In this document: in pieces, positions 1 to 8,363 of the stretch
How positions within the stretch are numbered: position 1 is the stretch's first letter
Layout of the letters: each line of letters opens with the position of its first letter
Source of the DNA: Streptomyces albidus (ex Kaewkla and Franco 2022)
Lineage (GTDB): Bacteria; Actinomycetota; Actinomycetes; Streptomycetales; Streptomycetaceae
Length of the DNA: 45,097 nucleotides
Reading direction: 5' to 3'
Assembly: GCF_013870515.1 (NCBI RefSeq)
Contig: NZ_JACBXA010000023.1
Coordinates: forward strand, 1-45,097
Notes under the pieces: generated by a model
What the model was told of the DNA's origin: nothing
Database searches by the model: none
The model's input: only the letters and a program-made list of their open reading frames with translations
Made by a program: the position numbers and the translations under genes

Positions 1-2138
1 ACGCCCGCGGGGAGGCGCGCAGCGGCGGGCTCCTCATGGCCACCGAGGACATCAAGCCGAGCCCGAACACGGTGCTCAGCAAGGACGCCAACACCGAGTA
101 CCACGGCAGTGACCTGTTCGGGCGGCTGTTGAAGCCAGACGGTTCCAGCCCCACCGTGCCGCCCGGCGTGCGGGCGATACCGGCCCCGGGAGAGATGGTC
201 GTCTCGCCGGCGCTGAAGGACCTGCTGGAGTCCCCGGAGGGCGAGCACCTCAAGGAGCGGCTCGACGGCAGGGTCGTCGGAACAATCGGCGACGCAGGCC
301 TGCTGGGGCCGAGGGAACTGGCCTTCTACAAGGGCGCGGACGAACTCACCGTCAAGACGGACGCCCAGCGGCTCAGCAGGTTCGGCGGTCCTCAGGACGA
401 GGACCCGATGGACCCGGTACTGCTGCTGCTGGTCGTGGTCGCCTGCGCGGTGCTGGTGATGCCGGTGGCCATCTTCATCGCCACGGCCGTGCGCTTCGGC
501 GGCGAACAGCGCGACACCAGGCTCGCCGCTCTGCGGCTCGTGGGCGCCGACGCGGCGATGGCCCGGCGGATGGCTGCGGGGGAGTCGCTGGTGGGCGCCC
601 TGCTCGGACTGCTGCTCGGCGGCTGGTTCTTCCTGCTGGGGCGCGTCTTCATCGGCAGGGTCGAGCTGTTCGGCATGAGCGTCTTCCCCGCCGACGTCTC
701 ACCCGGACTCGGCCTCGGTCTGCTGATCGTCGTCAGCGTCCCGCTGACGGCCGTGGCCGTCACCATCTTCGCGCTGCGCGGCGTCGCCATCGAGCCGCTG
801 GGCCTTGTGCGCAAAGCCGAACAGCGGCCCAGGCGGCTGTGGTGGCGGCTGCTGCCGCCCGCCGCAGGTGCGGCGCTGCTCGCTCCGCTCGCGGGTTCGG
901 TGGCCGGGGAGACCCCCGCCGTCAACGAGGTGCAGATCACCAGTGCGGTCGTGCTGCTCCTCGGCGGCATCGCGCTGCTGCTGCCGTGGCTGGTGGAGCG
1001 GATCGTGAGCCGGCTGCGCGGCGGACCCGTCTCGTGGCAGCTCGCCACCCGGCGACTCCAGCTCAGCAGCGGCAACGCCAGCCGTGCGGTCAGCGGCATC
1101 ACCATCGCGGTGGCCGGGGCGATCGCGCTGCAGATGCTGTTCGCCGCCGCGGAGAAGGACCAGGCGGGGCTCCTCCTGGCGGAGAGGGGAGACAGGTCCA
1201 CGACCAGCGTGTACGGGGGTCACGCGACGCTCGCCGGGGCGGAGGCGCTGACGGAGAGGCTCAAGCGGACGCAGGGCGTACACGACGCGGCGGGCCATCT
1301 GCAGACGTGGGCGATGCCCAAGGGCTCCGACGAAGAGGTCTCCATCACGGTCGGGAGCTGCGCCACACTGCGCGACGTGGCCCACCTCGGCGACTGCCGC
1401 GACGGAGACGCCTTCCTGGCCCGGCCCGAGAAGGGGGAGAGCGCCAACCCCGAGCCCGGAACGAGCCTGATCCTCGGTGAAGAGTCCGAAGAGGGCGGGT
1501 CCTCCTGGCGGCTGCCCGGCTCGGCCCGTACGGTCACGGGCGTCCGGGGGCCCGAGGGCGGCAGGATGGAAGGCATCCTGGCGACACCCTCCGCGCTTCC
1601 CGCGCAGCAGCTGCAGGACGCCATGTACCAGGGCTGGGTCGCCACCGACCGGTCCGAGGCGGTGATGGAGAACCTTCGCACGGTCGTCTTCCACGTCGAC
1701 CCCTCCTACTCCCTCTTCGAGACCGGCAGCGGGGACGCGATGAAGGAGCTCGTGACCGTACGGCGCGCGGTGCTCGCGGCGGCGGTGGCGGTGCTGCTGC
1801 TGATCGGGGCCAGCATGATCGTCTCGATGCTGGAACAGCTGAGGGAGCGCAAGCGGCAGTTGTCGGTCCTGGTGGCCTTCGGAACCAAGCGCTCGACTCT
1901 GGGCGTCTCGGTGTTGTGGCAGACCGCTGTGCCGGTCGTGCTGGGAATCGGGCTGGCGACGGTCTTCGGGCTGGGCCTGGGCTGGGGGCTGCTGCGCCTG
2001 CTGGACGCTCCGACCACGGAGTGGCTGGCCTTCCTGCCGGTGGCAGGTGCGGGCGCCGCGGTCATCGCTCTGGTGACGTTCGTCAGCCTCCCGTTCTTGT
2101 GGCGGATGATGCGGCCCGACGGGCTGCGTACGGAGTGA
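1..2138 (+). CDS. FtsX-like ABC transporter permease, 5' end outside window
   Basis: The frame is open from the first bases of the window, so the true start lies upstream; the ATG at 36 is internal. The visible part is a large FtsX/MacB-type permease. An extracytoplasmic stretch is followed by about nine hydrophobic segments, counted from the ATG at roughly residues 131-153, 182-203, 226-249, 275-295, 304-324, 352-372, 585-605, 629-656 and 669-691. A hydrophilic loop of about 210 residues separates the sixth and seventh. The motif RDTRLAALRLVGA after the first segment and RKRQLSVLVAFGTKR near the C-terminus are the two cytoplasmic FtsX-domain signatures, so the protein is duplicated within one chain. 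Such permeases pair with a MacB/LolD-type ATPase, probably encoded just upstream, and act on lipids, peptides or the cell wall. The substrate is unknown. A strong terminator follows the stop. Confidence 0.9.
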   Translation, partial: ARGEARSGGLLMATEDIKPSPNTVLSKDANTEYHGSDLFGRLLKPDGSSPTVPPGVRAIPAPGEMVVSPALKDLLESPEGEHLKERLDGRVVGTIGDAGLLGPRELAFYKGADELTVKTDAQRLSRFGGPQDEDPMDPVLLLLVVVACAVLVMPVAIFIATAVRFGGEQRDTRLAALRLVGADAAMARRMAAGESLVGALLGLLLGGWFFLLGRVFIGRVELFGMSVFPADVSPGLGLGLLIVVSVPLTAVAVTIFALRGVAIEPLGLVRKAEQRPRRLWWRLLPPAAGAALLAPLAGSVAGETPAVNEVQITSAVVLLLGGIALLLPWLVERIVSRLRGGPVSWQLATRRLQLSSGNASRAVSGITIAVAGAIALQMLFAAAEKDQAGLLLAERGDRSTTSVYGGHATLAGAEALTERLKRTQGVHDAAGHLQTWAMPKGSDEEVSITVGSCATLRDVAHLGDCRDGDAFLARPEKGESANPEPGTSLILGEESEEGGSSWRLPGSARTVTGVRGPEGGRMEGILATPSALPAQQLQDAMYQGWVATDRSEAVMENLRTVVFHVDPSYSLFETGSGDAMKELVTVRRAVLAAAVAVLLLIGASMIVSMLEQLRERKRQLSVLVAFGTKRSTLGVSVLWQTAVPVVLGIGLATVFGLGLGWGLLRLLDAPTTEWLAFLPVAGAGAAVIALVTFVSLPFLWRMMRPDGLRTE

Positions 2139-2172
2139 ATCGCTGACTCCGTAGCGGGGTCATCCACCGTCT

Positions 2173-2211
2173 CGCGGTTCCGGCCAGGCCCCCATGCTGG
2201 CCGGAACCGCG
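2173..2211 (+). terminator. Intrinsic terminator after the FtsX permease
   Basis: A perfect 15-bp inverted repeat (2173-2187 with 2197-2211) has a 9-nt loop and is followed by TTTT at 2212-2215. It lies 34 bp after the permease stop and before the SPFH operon, so it should isolate the two units. Confidence 0.9.
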
Positions 2212-2221
2212 TTTTCGCGTT

Positions 2222-2237
2222 AAAGTGATATCACTTT
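2222..2237. promoter_or_regulatory. Perfect 16-bp palindrome upstream of the SPFH-RHH operon
   Basis: AAAGTGATATCACTTT is a perfect palindrome and AT-rich against a GC-rich background. It lies about 80 bp before the SPFH start and directly after the terminator. The position and symmetry fit an operator for a dimeric regulator. The ribbon-helix-helix protein encoded by the second gene is a natural candidate, but that link is inference. Confidence 0.6.
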
Positions 2238-2318
2238 GCTAGACAGTGATTGCGCCAACGGAGCGCGCCGGGCACCGAGCGGCCGCTCCGGAAACCGATC
2301 GAGAGACGGGGGACCCTG

Positions 2319-3269
2319 ATGTCCGCTCAAAAGCCGAGCACGACCGAAATCGACGATGTACCAGACATGCCCGCACCGGAGGTGCGGGAGGTCGCCGCGC
2401 ACAGCATTCCCGGCGGCCTCGCACTGCTGCTGGGGCTCGTCGGCGTCCTGATCGGCGTCGGGGGGATAGTGCTGGGTGGAGGGCTCGCCTCCGACGGAGA
2501 CGCCGGAGTGGGTGCGACCTTGCTCGTCTTCGGCATCCTGCTGCTGATCGGCTCCATCTTCGCGATGTGCGGCCTGAACATGGTCGCGCCCGGTGAGGCT
2601 CGCGTCGTCCAGCTCTTCGGGCGCTACACGGGCACGATCCGTACGGACGGTCTGCGCTGGGTCAACCCGCTCACCAGCCGGGCGAAGATCTCCACGCGCG
2701 TGCGCAACCACGAGACCCCCGTCCTCAAGGTGAACGACGCCTACGGCAATCCGATCGAGCTCGCCGCCGTCGTGGTCTGGCAGGTGGCGGACACGGCGCA
2801 GGCGAAGTTCTCCGTGGACGACTTCATCGAGTTCGTGGCGACCCAGACGGAGGCCGCCGTCCGCCACATCGCCATCGAGTACCCGTACGACGCGCACGAC
2901 GAGGACGGTCTCTCCCTGCGCGGAAACGCCGAGGAGATCACGGAGAAGCTCGCCGCCGAGCTGACCCTGCGAGTCAGTGCGGCCGGCGTGAAGATCATCG
3001 AGTCGCGCTTCACGCACCTCGCCTACGCGCCCGAGATCGCCTCCGCCATGCTCCAGCGGCAGCAGGCGGGCGCCGTGGTCGCCGCGCGCAAGACGATCGT
3101 CGAGGGTGCGTGCGGCATGGTCGAGGACGCCATCACCCGCATCGCCGCACAGGACTTCGTCGAGCTGGACGAGGAGCGCAGGGCGAACATGGTCAGCAAC
3201 CTGCTGGTCGTGCTCTGCGGTGACCGCTCGCCGCAGCCGGTGATGAACACGGGGACGCTCTACCAGTGA
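2319..3269 (+). CDS. SPFH/Band 7 domain membrane protein
   Basis: 316 residues. The ATG at 2319 is preceded by a purine-rich GGGGGA at about 7 nt; a longer in-frame reading from 2250 lacks such a site. Two hydrophobic segments lie at about residues 32-53 and 64-84, followed directly by the SPFH domain, which begins with [19 protein letters not shown] near residue 90 and runs to about 290. The segment [19 protein letters not shown] near the C-terminus is the helical part typical of stomatin/flotillin-like proteins. Such proteins oligomerise at membranes and scaffold microdomains or proteases. The stop overlaps the next gene by 4 bp, so the two are translationally coupled. The exact bacterial role is not known. 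Confidence 0.92.
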   Translation: MSAQKPSTTEIDDVPDMPAPEVREVAAHSIPGGLALLLGLVGVLIGVGGIVLGGGLASDGDAGVGATLLVFGILLLIGSIFAMCGLNMVAPGEARVVQLFGRYTGTIRTDGLRWVNPLTSRAKISTRVRNHETPVLKVNDAYGNPIELAAVVVWQVADTAQAKFSVDDFIEFVATQTEAAVRHIAIEYPYDAHDEDGLSLRGNAEEITEKLAAELTLRVSAAGVKIIESRFTHLAYAPEIASAMLQRQQAGAVVAARKTIVEGACGMVEDAITRIAAQDFVELDEERRANMVSNLLVVLCGDRSPQPVMNTGTLYQ

Positions 3270-3583
3270 CGGACCCTCCCGAACGTGCGGCGTCCGCGGA
3301 GCCGGCCGGACCGGAGCAGCCCGAAGAGGGCGCGACGGGCACCGGTTCCGCGGACCCGCCGCGTGAGAGCGCCGGGAGACGGCCGCAGCGGCAGCGCAAG
3401 CAGCTGCTGCTGCGGCTCGACCCGGCGATACACGACGCGCTCGCCCGCTGGGCGGCCGACGAACTGCGTTCCACCAACGCCCAGATCGACTACCTGCTGC
3501 GCAAGGCTCTCGCCGACGCGCGACGACTGCCCGGCAACGCCCGTCCGCACCCACGCAGAGGCCGTCCGCCCCGCGAGGAGTGA
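3266..3583 (+). CDS. Small ribbon-helix-helix (Arc/CopG-type) protein
   Basis: 105 residues with a GTG start at 3266 inside the GTGA overlap with the SPFH stop. Residues 1-44 are charged, rich in Pro, Glu and Ala, and probably disordered. Residues 45-86 form a compact RHH-like domain with RKQLLLRLDPAIHDALARWA, then a turn (ELRSTNAQ) and a helix IDYLLRKALADARR. The C-terminus is basic (PHPRRGRPP). RHH domains normally dimerise and bind short palindromes; they occur as antitoxins and as small repressors. No toxin gene is next to it, so an operon regulator or DNA-linked partner of the SPFH protein is more likely than an antitoxin. The function is inference. Confidence 0.85.
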   Translation: MTDPPERAASAEPAGPEQPEEGATGTGSADPPRESAGRRPQRQRKQLLLRLDPAIHDALARWAADELRSTNAQIDYLLRKALADARRLPGNARPHPRRGRPPREE

Positions 3584-3797
3584 CAGCGGGCGCCCCGAGA
3601 GGTGACGGGCATCCCGCGAGGAGGCCCCGGCAGCCCGTGCTCGGTCCGCCGAACGGATCATCCACGTGGCCGCGACCCCGCACCCGCGCCGATACTGCCT
3701 CTGAGGAGGTCGTCTGCCTGCCGGCGCCGGTAGCACCGAACCGACGCACGAGGCGGGATCACCGGTCAGTCCTCATGCCGATGGAAAGGCGCGGAGC

Positions 3798-5069
3798 GTG
3801 GCTGACAACCGTGACTGGATGAGTGACCTTCTGGAAGCCGTGCAGGCGGCGCCCCCGGTGAAGTCCGTCGCAGTGATGGCACGGATCCTCCAGGAGGAGT
3901 TCTCCGCCGTGGAGGTCTCCTTCTTGATCACGGACCTCGGCGGCAGCGCCGTCGTGCGTCTGACGGGTTCCGACGACGAGGAAGTCACCAGCGAGCCGAA
4001 ACGGCTCCCCCTCGCCGGCACCGTCTACGAGCGGGTGATCCGCTCCCAGCAGCTGTGGGTCGACAGCTGCGAGCCGGTGGGGGACGCCGACGGCACGCGT
4101 CGCGCTCACGTCATCGCGCCGGTGTCGGACCGCGGGGACGCGATCGGCCTGCTCGAACTGACGCTGCCGACCCCGCCCGACCGCCGGCTGCTGCAACGCA
4201 TCACCGCCGCGGCACACGCCATGGCCTACGTGGTGGTCGTCAACAGGCGCTTCACCGATCTGTACGAATGGGGCCGGCGGACCACGCGGATGTCCTTGGC
4301 CTCCGAGATCCAGCACCGCCTTCTGCCCGAGTCCTTCACGTGCGACGCCGGTCCCTTCATCGTGGCCGGGTCGCTGGAGCCGGCCGCCAGCATCGGCGGG
4401 GACACCTTCGACTACGCCCTCAACCGCCGCGGCCTCCACCTGTCCCTCACCGACGCCATGGGCCACGACGTGCGTGCCGCGCAGCTGGCCACCGTCGTCG
4501 TCAGCGCCCTGCGCAACGCCCGCCGGGCGGGGCTCGGTCTCGTGGCTCAGGCCGAGGCCGCCAACATCGCCGTCGCCGAGCATGCAGTACGCGAGCACCA
4601 CGCGGTCCTGGAGGAGTCCGCCCGGGTGCACAACGCCCTCGCGGAGCACGGCGCCCAGGCCATGGCCACCGGACAGCTCCTGTGGGTCTCCTTCGAGACG
4701 GGACATGCGGTCTTCGTGAACGCCGGGCACGTCTGGCCCTTGCTGCTGCGCCAGGGGAGCGTCGAGGAGATCACCCCCATCGTCGACCTGCCGTTCGGCG
4801 TCGACACCCGGCACTCGTACCACCTGCAGACCCTGGACCTGCGCCCCGGCGACCGTCTCGTCCTGATCACCGACGGCATGCTCGAACCCAACGGCGACAG
4901 CCGGCGCCTTCGTGAGCTGATCAAGGAGACGGCCGCCCAGCATCCGCGGGACGCGGTGCGCGCGTTCACCAGGTTCGTACTGTCGGCGACCGACCACGAC
5001 CCCCGCGACGACGCCACAGTGCTGTGCCTGGAGTGGTCCGGCGTGGCCTGGTCCAGCAGCAACCGGTGA
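3798..5069 (+). CDS. GAF domain-containing SpoIIE/RsbU-type PP2C phosphatase
   Basis: 423 residues. The GTG at 3798 has GGAAAGG at 3783-3789; an in-frame ATG at 3819 is a less likely alternative. Residues 20-145 form a GAF-like sensor domain, followed by a helical linker (residues 150-175) ending in ASEIQHRLLPESF, the usual entry to SpoIIE catalytic domains. The PP2C domain spans about 180-415, with metal-binding aspartates in SIGGDTFDY, LTDAMGHD, LITDGMLE and the final DPRDDATVL. The family dephosphorylates anti-anti-sigma (STAS) proteins in partner-switching. No STAS or anti-sigma gene is adjacent, so its target must be elsewhere; the SigB-type sigma factor at 8743 is a possible endpoint. 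Gene end converges with DUF1801, 12 bp apart. Confidence 0.92.
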   Translation: MADNRDWMSDLLEAVQAAPPVKSVAVMARILQEEFSAVEVSFLITDLGGSAVVRLTGSDDEEVTSEPKRLPLAGTVYERVIRSQQLWVDSCEPVGDADGTRRAHVIAPVSDRGDAIGLLELTLPTPPDRRLLQRITAAAHAMAYVVVVNRRFTDLYEWGRRTTRMSLASEIQHRLLPESFTCDAGPFIVAGSLEPAASIGGDTFDYALNRRGLHLSLTDAMGHDVRAAQLATVVVSALRNARRAGLGLVAQAEAANIAVAEHAVREHHAVLEESARVHNALAEHGAQAMATGQLLWVSFETGHAVFVNAGHVWPLLLRQGSVEEITPIVDLPFGVDTRHSYHLQTLDLRPGDRLVLITDGMLEPNGDSRRLRELIKETAAQHPRDAVRAFTRFVLSATDHDPRDDATVLCLEWSGVAWSSSNR

Positions 5070-5081
5070 GCGGGGGCGGGA

Positions 5082-5447
5082 TCAGCAGACGGCGCCGGGC
5101 CGCCCCGCCGTCGCCCTGAGCAGCTCCCGCAGCAGTTCGAAGTCGATGGTGTCGGGCTTGCGGAAGCGCAGGCAGCCCTTGCCCATGTTCTGTCCGGCCA
5201 GCTGCTCGGTGAACGCCTCCCGGACGTCGGTGCGCATCAGATAGAAGGAGATGTACTGCTTCTGGCTCGCGAACGCGATCTCCGCGACGCCGTTCCGTTC
5301 GTAGGCGGGCATGCCGTATGCCATCACCTCGTCGAAGCCCGGCAGTTCGGCCCGGCAAAGTGCGCGCAGCCTGATCAGGGCGTCCTTGCGCGCCGCGGGC
5401 ACCTCGGTCAGATAGCCGTCCACGTCATTTGCCGCACTCTGCACCAT
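5082..5447 (-). CDS. DUF1801 (YdhG-like) family protein
   Basis: 121 residues, the normal length for this small family. Recognisable parts are the N-terminal VDGYLTEVPAARKDALIRLR, the central EVMAYGMPAYERNG and the end KGCLRFRKPDTIDFELLREL. The fold is a small alpha/beta domain of unknown biochemical role, often annotated as iron-chaperone-like, a label I would not rely on. The start has no Shine-Dalgarno site, but TAACTT (5454-5459, minus strand) ends exactly 6 nt before the ATG, which fits a leaderless transcript. Confidence 0.87.
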   Translation of the reverse strand: MVQSAANDVDGYLTEVPAARKDALIRLRALCRAELPGFDEVMAYGMPAYERNGVAEIAFASQKQYISFYLMRTDVREAFTEQLAGQNMGKGCLRFRKPDTIDFELLRELLRATAGRPGAVC

Positions 5448-5453
5448 TCCGTG

Positions 5454-5459
5454 AAGTTA
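5454..5459 (-). promoter_or_regulatory. -10 box of a probable leaderless transcript (DUF1801)
   Basis: TAACTT read on the minus strand matches TANNNT and is followed by 6 nt and the ATG at 5447. No ribosome binding site lies between, so transcription would begin at or next to the start codon. Confidence 0.5.
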
Positions 5460-5561
5460 TGCGCGTACGAGGCTCCGAACAAGGCTTTGAGCAGCGGCAG
5501 CTGTCGGGGCCGGTGGGAGACGGGGTCCGCCGCGGGCGACCGGACCAGGGGCAGGGACAGC

Positions 5562-5635
5562 CTCACGAAAGGCGGAAACGACCTTTCCGGGAACCGGCGG
5601 CAGGTACGAACGTCGAGCACCGGCGCACGACCTGC
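5562..5635 (-). repeat. Segment similar to the region upstream of intact ctaD, inverted
   Basis: Read on the minus strand this segment contains CGACGTTCGTACCTGCCG and a downstream CCTTTCGTG. It matches, at roughly 70% by eye over about 70 bp, the plus-strand sequence at 30575-30641. In this place it follows the ctaD remnant; in the other it lies upstream of the intact gene in reverse orientation. The similarity is at DNA level with no preferred frame. Confidence 0.55.
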
Positions 5636-5639
5636 CGCC

Positions 5640-5819
5640 GTCCTCACCCCGCCGGAAACTCCGCCTCGGAGGCGGGCACGAGGTTGCCCACTCCAGGGCC
5701 TGCCGCATCCACAGGGCCGTCGGTGTCGACCTTGACGCCCGAAGTGGTCGTCAGCCGCGGACGACCACGGCCCCGCGTTCGGTGACCCGCTGCTCCCGGG
5801 ACCTGGTGAGCAATGCCGT
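5640..5819 (-). pseudogene. ctaD: Internally deleted remnant of cytochrome c oxidase subunit I
   Basis: On the minus strand the sequence begins with ALLTRSREQRVTERGAVVV, clearly the N-terminus of the ctaD encoded at 28795-30498 ([14 protein letters not shown]). The initiation codon corresponding to its ATG is ACG (5817-5819). After about 25 codons the similarity jumps to the C-terminal part, where [18 protein letters not shown] matches [18 protein letters not shown]. About 460 codons between are missing. The junction lies near 5745-5760 in a short GAC-rich stretch shared by both ends, and the two parts are in different frames. Upstream similarity to the intact gene's leader continues to about 5850. 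No functional oxidase can be made from this. Confidence 0.85.
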
Positions 5820-5850
5820 GGGGCCTGCACTTCGCTCGCGCCCTGCCGAA

Positions 5851-6550
5851 CTCGCCTAGCAGCAGGGCCACTTGACGGTCGGCTCCTACCCGGGGGTCCG
5901 ACCGTGAACGCCGTTTCGCAGAAAAGTGCGCTTCCTCGCGATAAGGCCGTAGCACATGACGTGAGCTGTCGTCAGAGCAGTTGGACAAGCCTCTCGCAAC
6001 CCCTGTTTCAGACACCCGCGCGGAGTAGATTGGCTCCGAATCCGGTCGACTTCGATCTCTGGTGGATCGCTGAGCCCGGGTCCGTCCCGCGCCGGAAGGA
6101 CCGACGGCAGGTCAGGTGGCACACACATGCCGTACCGCTGCGGGCCGGGAAGTGGACTGTCACTGCTGCGAGTTCGATCCCGACGATCTGTCGGGCTCAC
6201 GCTGCTGCGGTGACACGGCGCCACTGCCAGGCGATCCGGGGGCCGTTCGGCGACGAACGACCTCAGGCAGGTCTCTGCAGTATCGATCCATCACGGGGGT
6301 GATGACGGGTGACGAAGCCGAGCATCCGCGGGAGGGCGCGTCGCGCCGACTCGCGCTGCCGTCCCGGCCTGCTGCTGCGCGGCACCCGCCGTGGCCCCGG
6401 TGAAGCCCGGGCGCGGAAGCACCTGCAGAGGCACTCGGAGCCTCGATCCGCAACCGTCATGCGCGAGTTCGCATTGCCGTCGGCCGTTCCGGGACAAGGG
6501 TCGCCCTTGGAACGCGGAGAACGGACGGCGCCGAACGGTAGGGGGAAAGA
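5851..6550. other. Stretch without a recognisable gene before the flavohemoprotein
   Basis: Several short open frames exist on both strands but none has a convincing start, codon bias or known domain. The only structure I see is an 8-bp inverted repeat ACGGTCGG/CCGACCGT near 5873-5905. The 3' part must contain the flavohemoprotein promoter, which I cannot place with confidence. Confidence 0.5.
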
Positions 6551-7804
6551 GTGAGTGACGACGTTCAGCTGGTGCGGGAGAGCTTCGACCGGATCCGCAG
6601 ACGCGCCGATCATGTGGTCCGGTACTTCTACGCCCACCTGTTCTTCCACTGCCCGGAGTCGCGGCAACTCTTCCCGGAGGACATGAGCGAGCAATTCGAC
6701 CGTCTCTTCGGCGCGTTGGGGCACATAGTCAGCCAGCTGGACGATCCCGACCTGCCCGCGTTCCTGACCCGGCTGGGGCGGGACCACCGCAAGTTCGGAA
6801 TCGCGCGGCACCAGTACGAAGCGGTGGGGCGCAGCCTCCTCGCCGCGGTGCGCTTCGGCAGTGGCAGCGCATGGGACAGCGCTACGGAAGCGGCCTGGTG
6901 TGCGGCGTACGAGGCAGCGGCGAAGGCCATGCTGCACGGTGCGGAGGAAGCAGAGGCGCGGTACGAGCCGGCGTGGTGGGACGCTTCGGTCGTCGGCCAC
7001 CGGCTGCACGAGGGGCACACGGCCGTGTTGAAGGTCCGCACGGACGAGCCCTATCCGTACCGGGCAGGACAGTACGCCACGGTGCACAGCCCTCAACTCC
7101 CCGGCGTGTGGCGGCCCTACTCCCTCGCCTCGGCACCGGCTCCCGGCGCACCGCTGGAGTTTCATGTGGCACGGGCCGACGGAGGGAAGCTCAGCTCCCT
7201 GCTGTGCGACCGCACGGCCCCCGGGGACAAGCTGCAGCTCGGACCTGCCTCTGGAGCGGTGACCATGGGGGAGGTGCCGCAGGGGCAAGGGGTCACGCTC
7301 GTCGCGGCGGGCAGCGGCTGGGCCCAGATGAAGGCCATTCTGGAATCGCTCGTGGACCGTGAGCCGCGACCGGGTACGCGGGTGTACTTCGTCGCCAGGA
7401 GCCGGCGGCACTTCTACGACATCGAGGCGATGACCTCGTTCGCCGACCGGTATCCGGACCTGGAGGTCTCCTGGTGGTGTCCGGAATGGGGCGAGCAGCC
7501 GGGGAAGACCGAACAGCGCCTGCGGTCCGCCCTGGCCGTCCGTGACGACTGGGGCAGCCAGCAGGTCCGTATCAGCGGGCCGGCGCCCTTCGTGAAGCGA
7601 CTCCGCGATCTCTTCTTCGAACTCGGCGTCGCCCGCGACCGCGTCATGCACGACCCGCTGCCTCCGAACGCGGCGCAGAGGAAACGGCACATCACCCCCG
7701 CCGAGCATTTCCTCGCCCCCCGGCCCGTTCCCTGGATCGATCCCACCGAGCGCGGCACGTCCACCGACGTCGAGACCGAGGTCCCGTACTTCCCAGCCGA
7801 CTAG
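6551..7804 (+). CDS. Flavohemoprotein (globin fused to FAD/NAD reductase)
   Basis: 417 residues with a GTG start after GGGGGAAAG. Residues 1-135 are a globin domain: the B10 tyrosine is Y27 in YFYAHLFF, the distal glutamine is probably Q48, and the proximal heme ligand is H79 in GRDHRKFG. Residues 150-245 form the FAD-binding barrel, with WRPYSLASAP as the RxYS flavin motif. Residues 260-375 form the NAD-binding part, beginning LVAAGSGWAQMKAIL. Family members oxidise nitric oxide to nitrate with O2 and NAD(P)H, protecting against nitrosative stress. A C-terminal tail of about 35 residues after the reductase domain is longer than in enterobacterial Hmp. The TAG stop is shared with a palindromic repeat. 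Confidence 0.93.
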   Translation: MSDDVQLVRESFDRIRRRADHVVRYFYAHLFFHCPESRQLFPEDMSEQFDRLFGALGHIVSQLDDPDLPAFLTRLGRDHRKFGIARHQYEAVGRSLLAAVRFGSGSAWDSATEAAWCAAYEAAAKAMLHGAEEAEARYEPAWWDASVVGHRLHEGHTAVLKVRTDEPYPYRAGQYATVHSPQLPGVWRPYSLASAPAPGAPLEFHVARADGGKLSSLLCDRTAPGDKLQLGPASGAVTMGEVPQGQGVTLVAAGSGWAQMKAILESLVDREPRPGTRVYFVARSRRHFYDIEAMTSFADRYPDLEVSWWCPEWGEQPGKTEQRLRSALAVRDDWGSQQVRISGPAPFVKRLRDLFFELGVARDRVMHDPLPPNAAQRKRHITPAEHFLAPRPVPWIDPTERGTSTDVETEVPYFPAD

Positions 7805-7866
7805 GGGGTGTCCGCAAGGTAGCGTCGTCCACCTCCCAGGCGGGGCTTTGCTTACACGCCCCAGGG
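7802..7866. repeat. Palindromic intergenic repeat, copy R1
   Basis: About 63 bp with imperfect terminal inverted repeats (GGGGTGTCCGCAA against TTGCTTACACGCCCC) and an inner CCTCCCAGG. It closely matches the reverse complement of copy R4 at 41987-42051. Its first bases TAGGGGGTGTC include the stop codon of the flavohemoprotein gene. It lies between convergent genes and could act as a terminator. Confidence 0.8.
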
Positions 7867-7916
7867 TGAACTCGTACGGCGTCTGACGGGGGGGGGCACC
7901 TGTCAACGCCGGTGTG

Positions 7917-8282
7917 TCAGGAGGGCGTCAGGCAGAAGGGGTGGCCGGCCGGATCCAGGAGTACCCGCCAGCGTCCGTCGCCGGGCTGATGGTCCGGTTC
8001 GGCCGCGCCGAGTTCCAGGGCCAGCTCTTCCATCGCATCGAGGTCGTCAGCGCGGAAGTCCAGGTGGAACTGTTGTGGCACGTCCTGGCCCGGCCACTGC
8101 GGAGCCCGGTATCCGTCGACCTTCTGGAACCCCAGATCACAGCCGGAGTCGTCCGTCAGAGCGGCGAACTCGTCCGTACTGAAGAGTTCGCGCATCCCGG
8201 TCAGTGCACCGTAGAAGCCTGCCAGCGTCCGCGGGTCGGCACAGTCCAGAGTCACCCCTCGCAGTACAGCGCCTGGCACCAT
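7917..8282 (-). CDS. VOC (glyoxalase/bleomycin-resistance fold) family protein
   Basis: 121 residues, a single VOC-like protein made of two beta-alpha-beta-beta-beta modules. The first is LRGVTLDCADPRTLAGFYGA, the second begins QFHLDFRADDLDAMEELALE and ends DPAGHPFCLTPS, the usual final strand of this superfamily. The ATG at 8282 is preceded by AAGGAG at a good distance. Members bind metal and act on diverse small molecules or sequester drugs; the sequence does not tell the substrate. Three such proteins occur in this window (also 12902 and 15369), but they are not close copies. Confidence 0.9.
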   Translation of the reverse strand: MVPGAVLRGVTLDCADPRTLAGFYGALTGMRELFSTDEFAALTDDSGCDLGFQKVDGYRAPQWPGQDVPQQFHLDFRADDLDAMEELALELGAAEPDHQPGDGRWRVLLDPAGHPFCLTPS

Positions 8283-8363
8283 TCGCTCCTTCGCGTCCGC
8301 GTGTCTGTCTCCGTGAGCAGCCGCTGCACGCGATCACCGGCCGCAGCCACACCGTACTCGCCA

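Noticed and set aside
3266..3583. Antitoxin of a toxin-antitoxin pair
   Set aside because: The RHH domain fits, but no small toxin gene (ParE, RelE, MazF or PIN type) is adjacent; the only partner is the SPFH gene.
2220..3749. 509-codon open frame on the minus strand over the SPFH-RHH genes
   Set aside because: It is Arg-, His- and Leu-rich, has no family features and is opposed by two clear genes with ribosome sites.
6116..6403. Small Cys-rich reading before the flavohemoprotein
   Set aside because: The N-terminal cysteines looked metal-binding, but there is no ribosome site and the rest is Arg- and Pro-rich low-complexity sequence.
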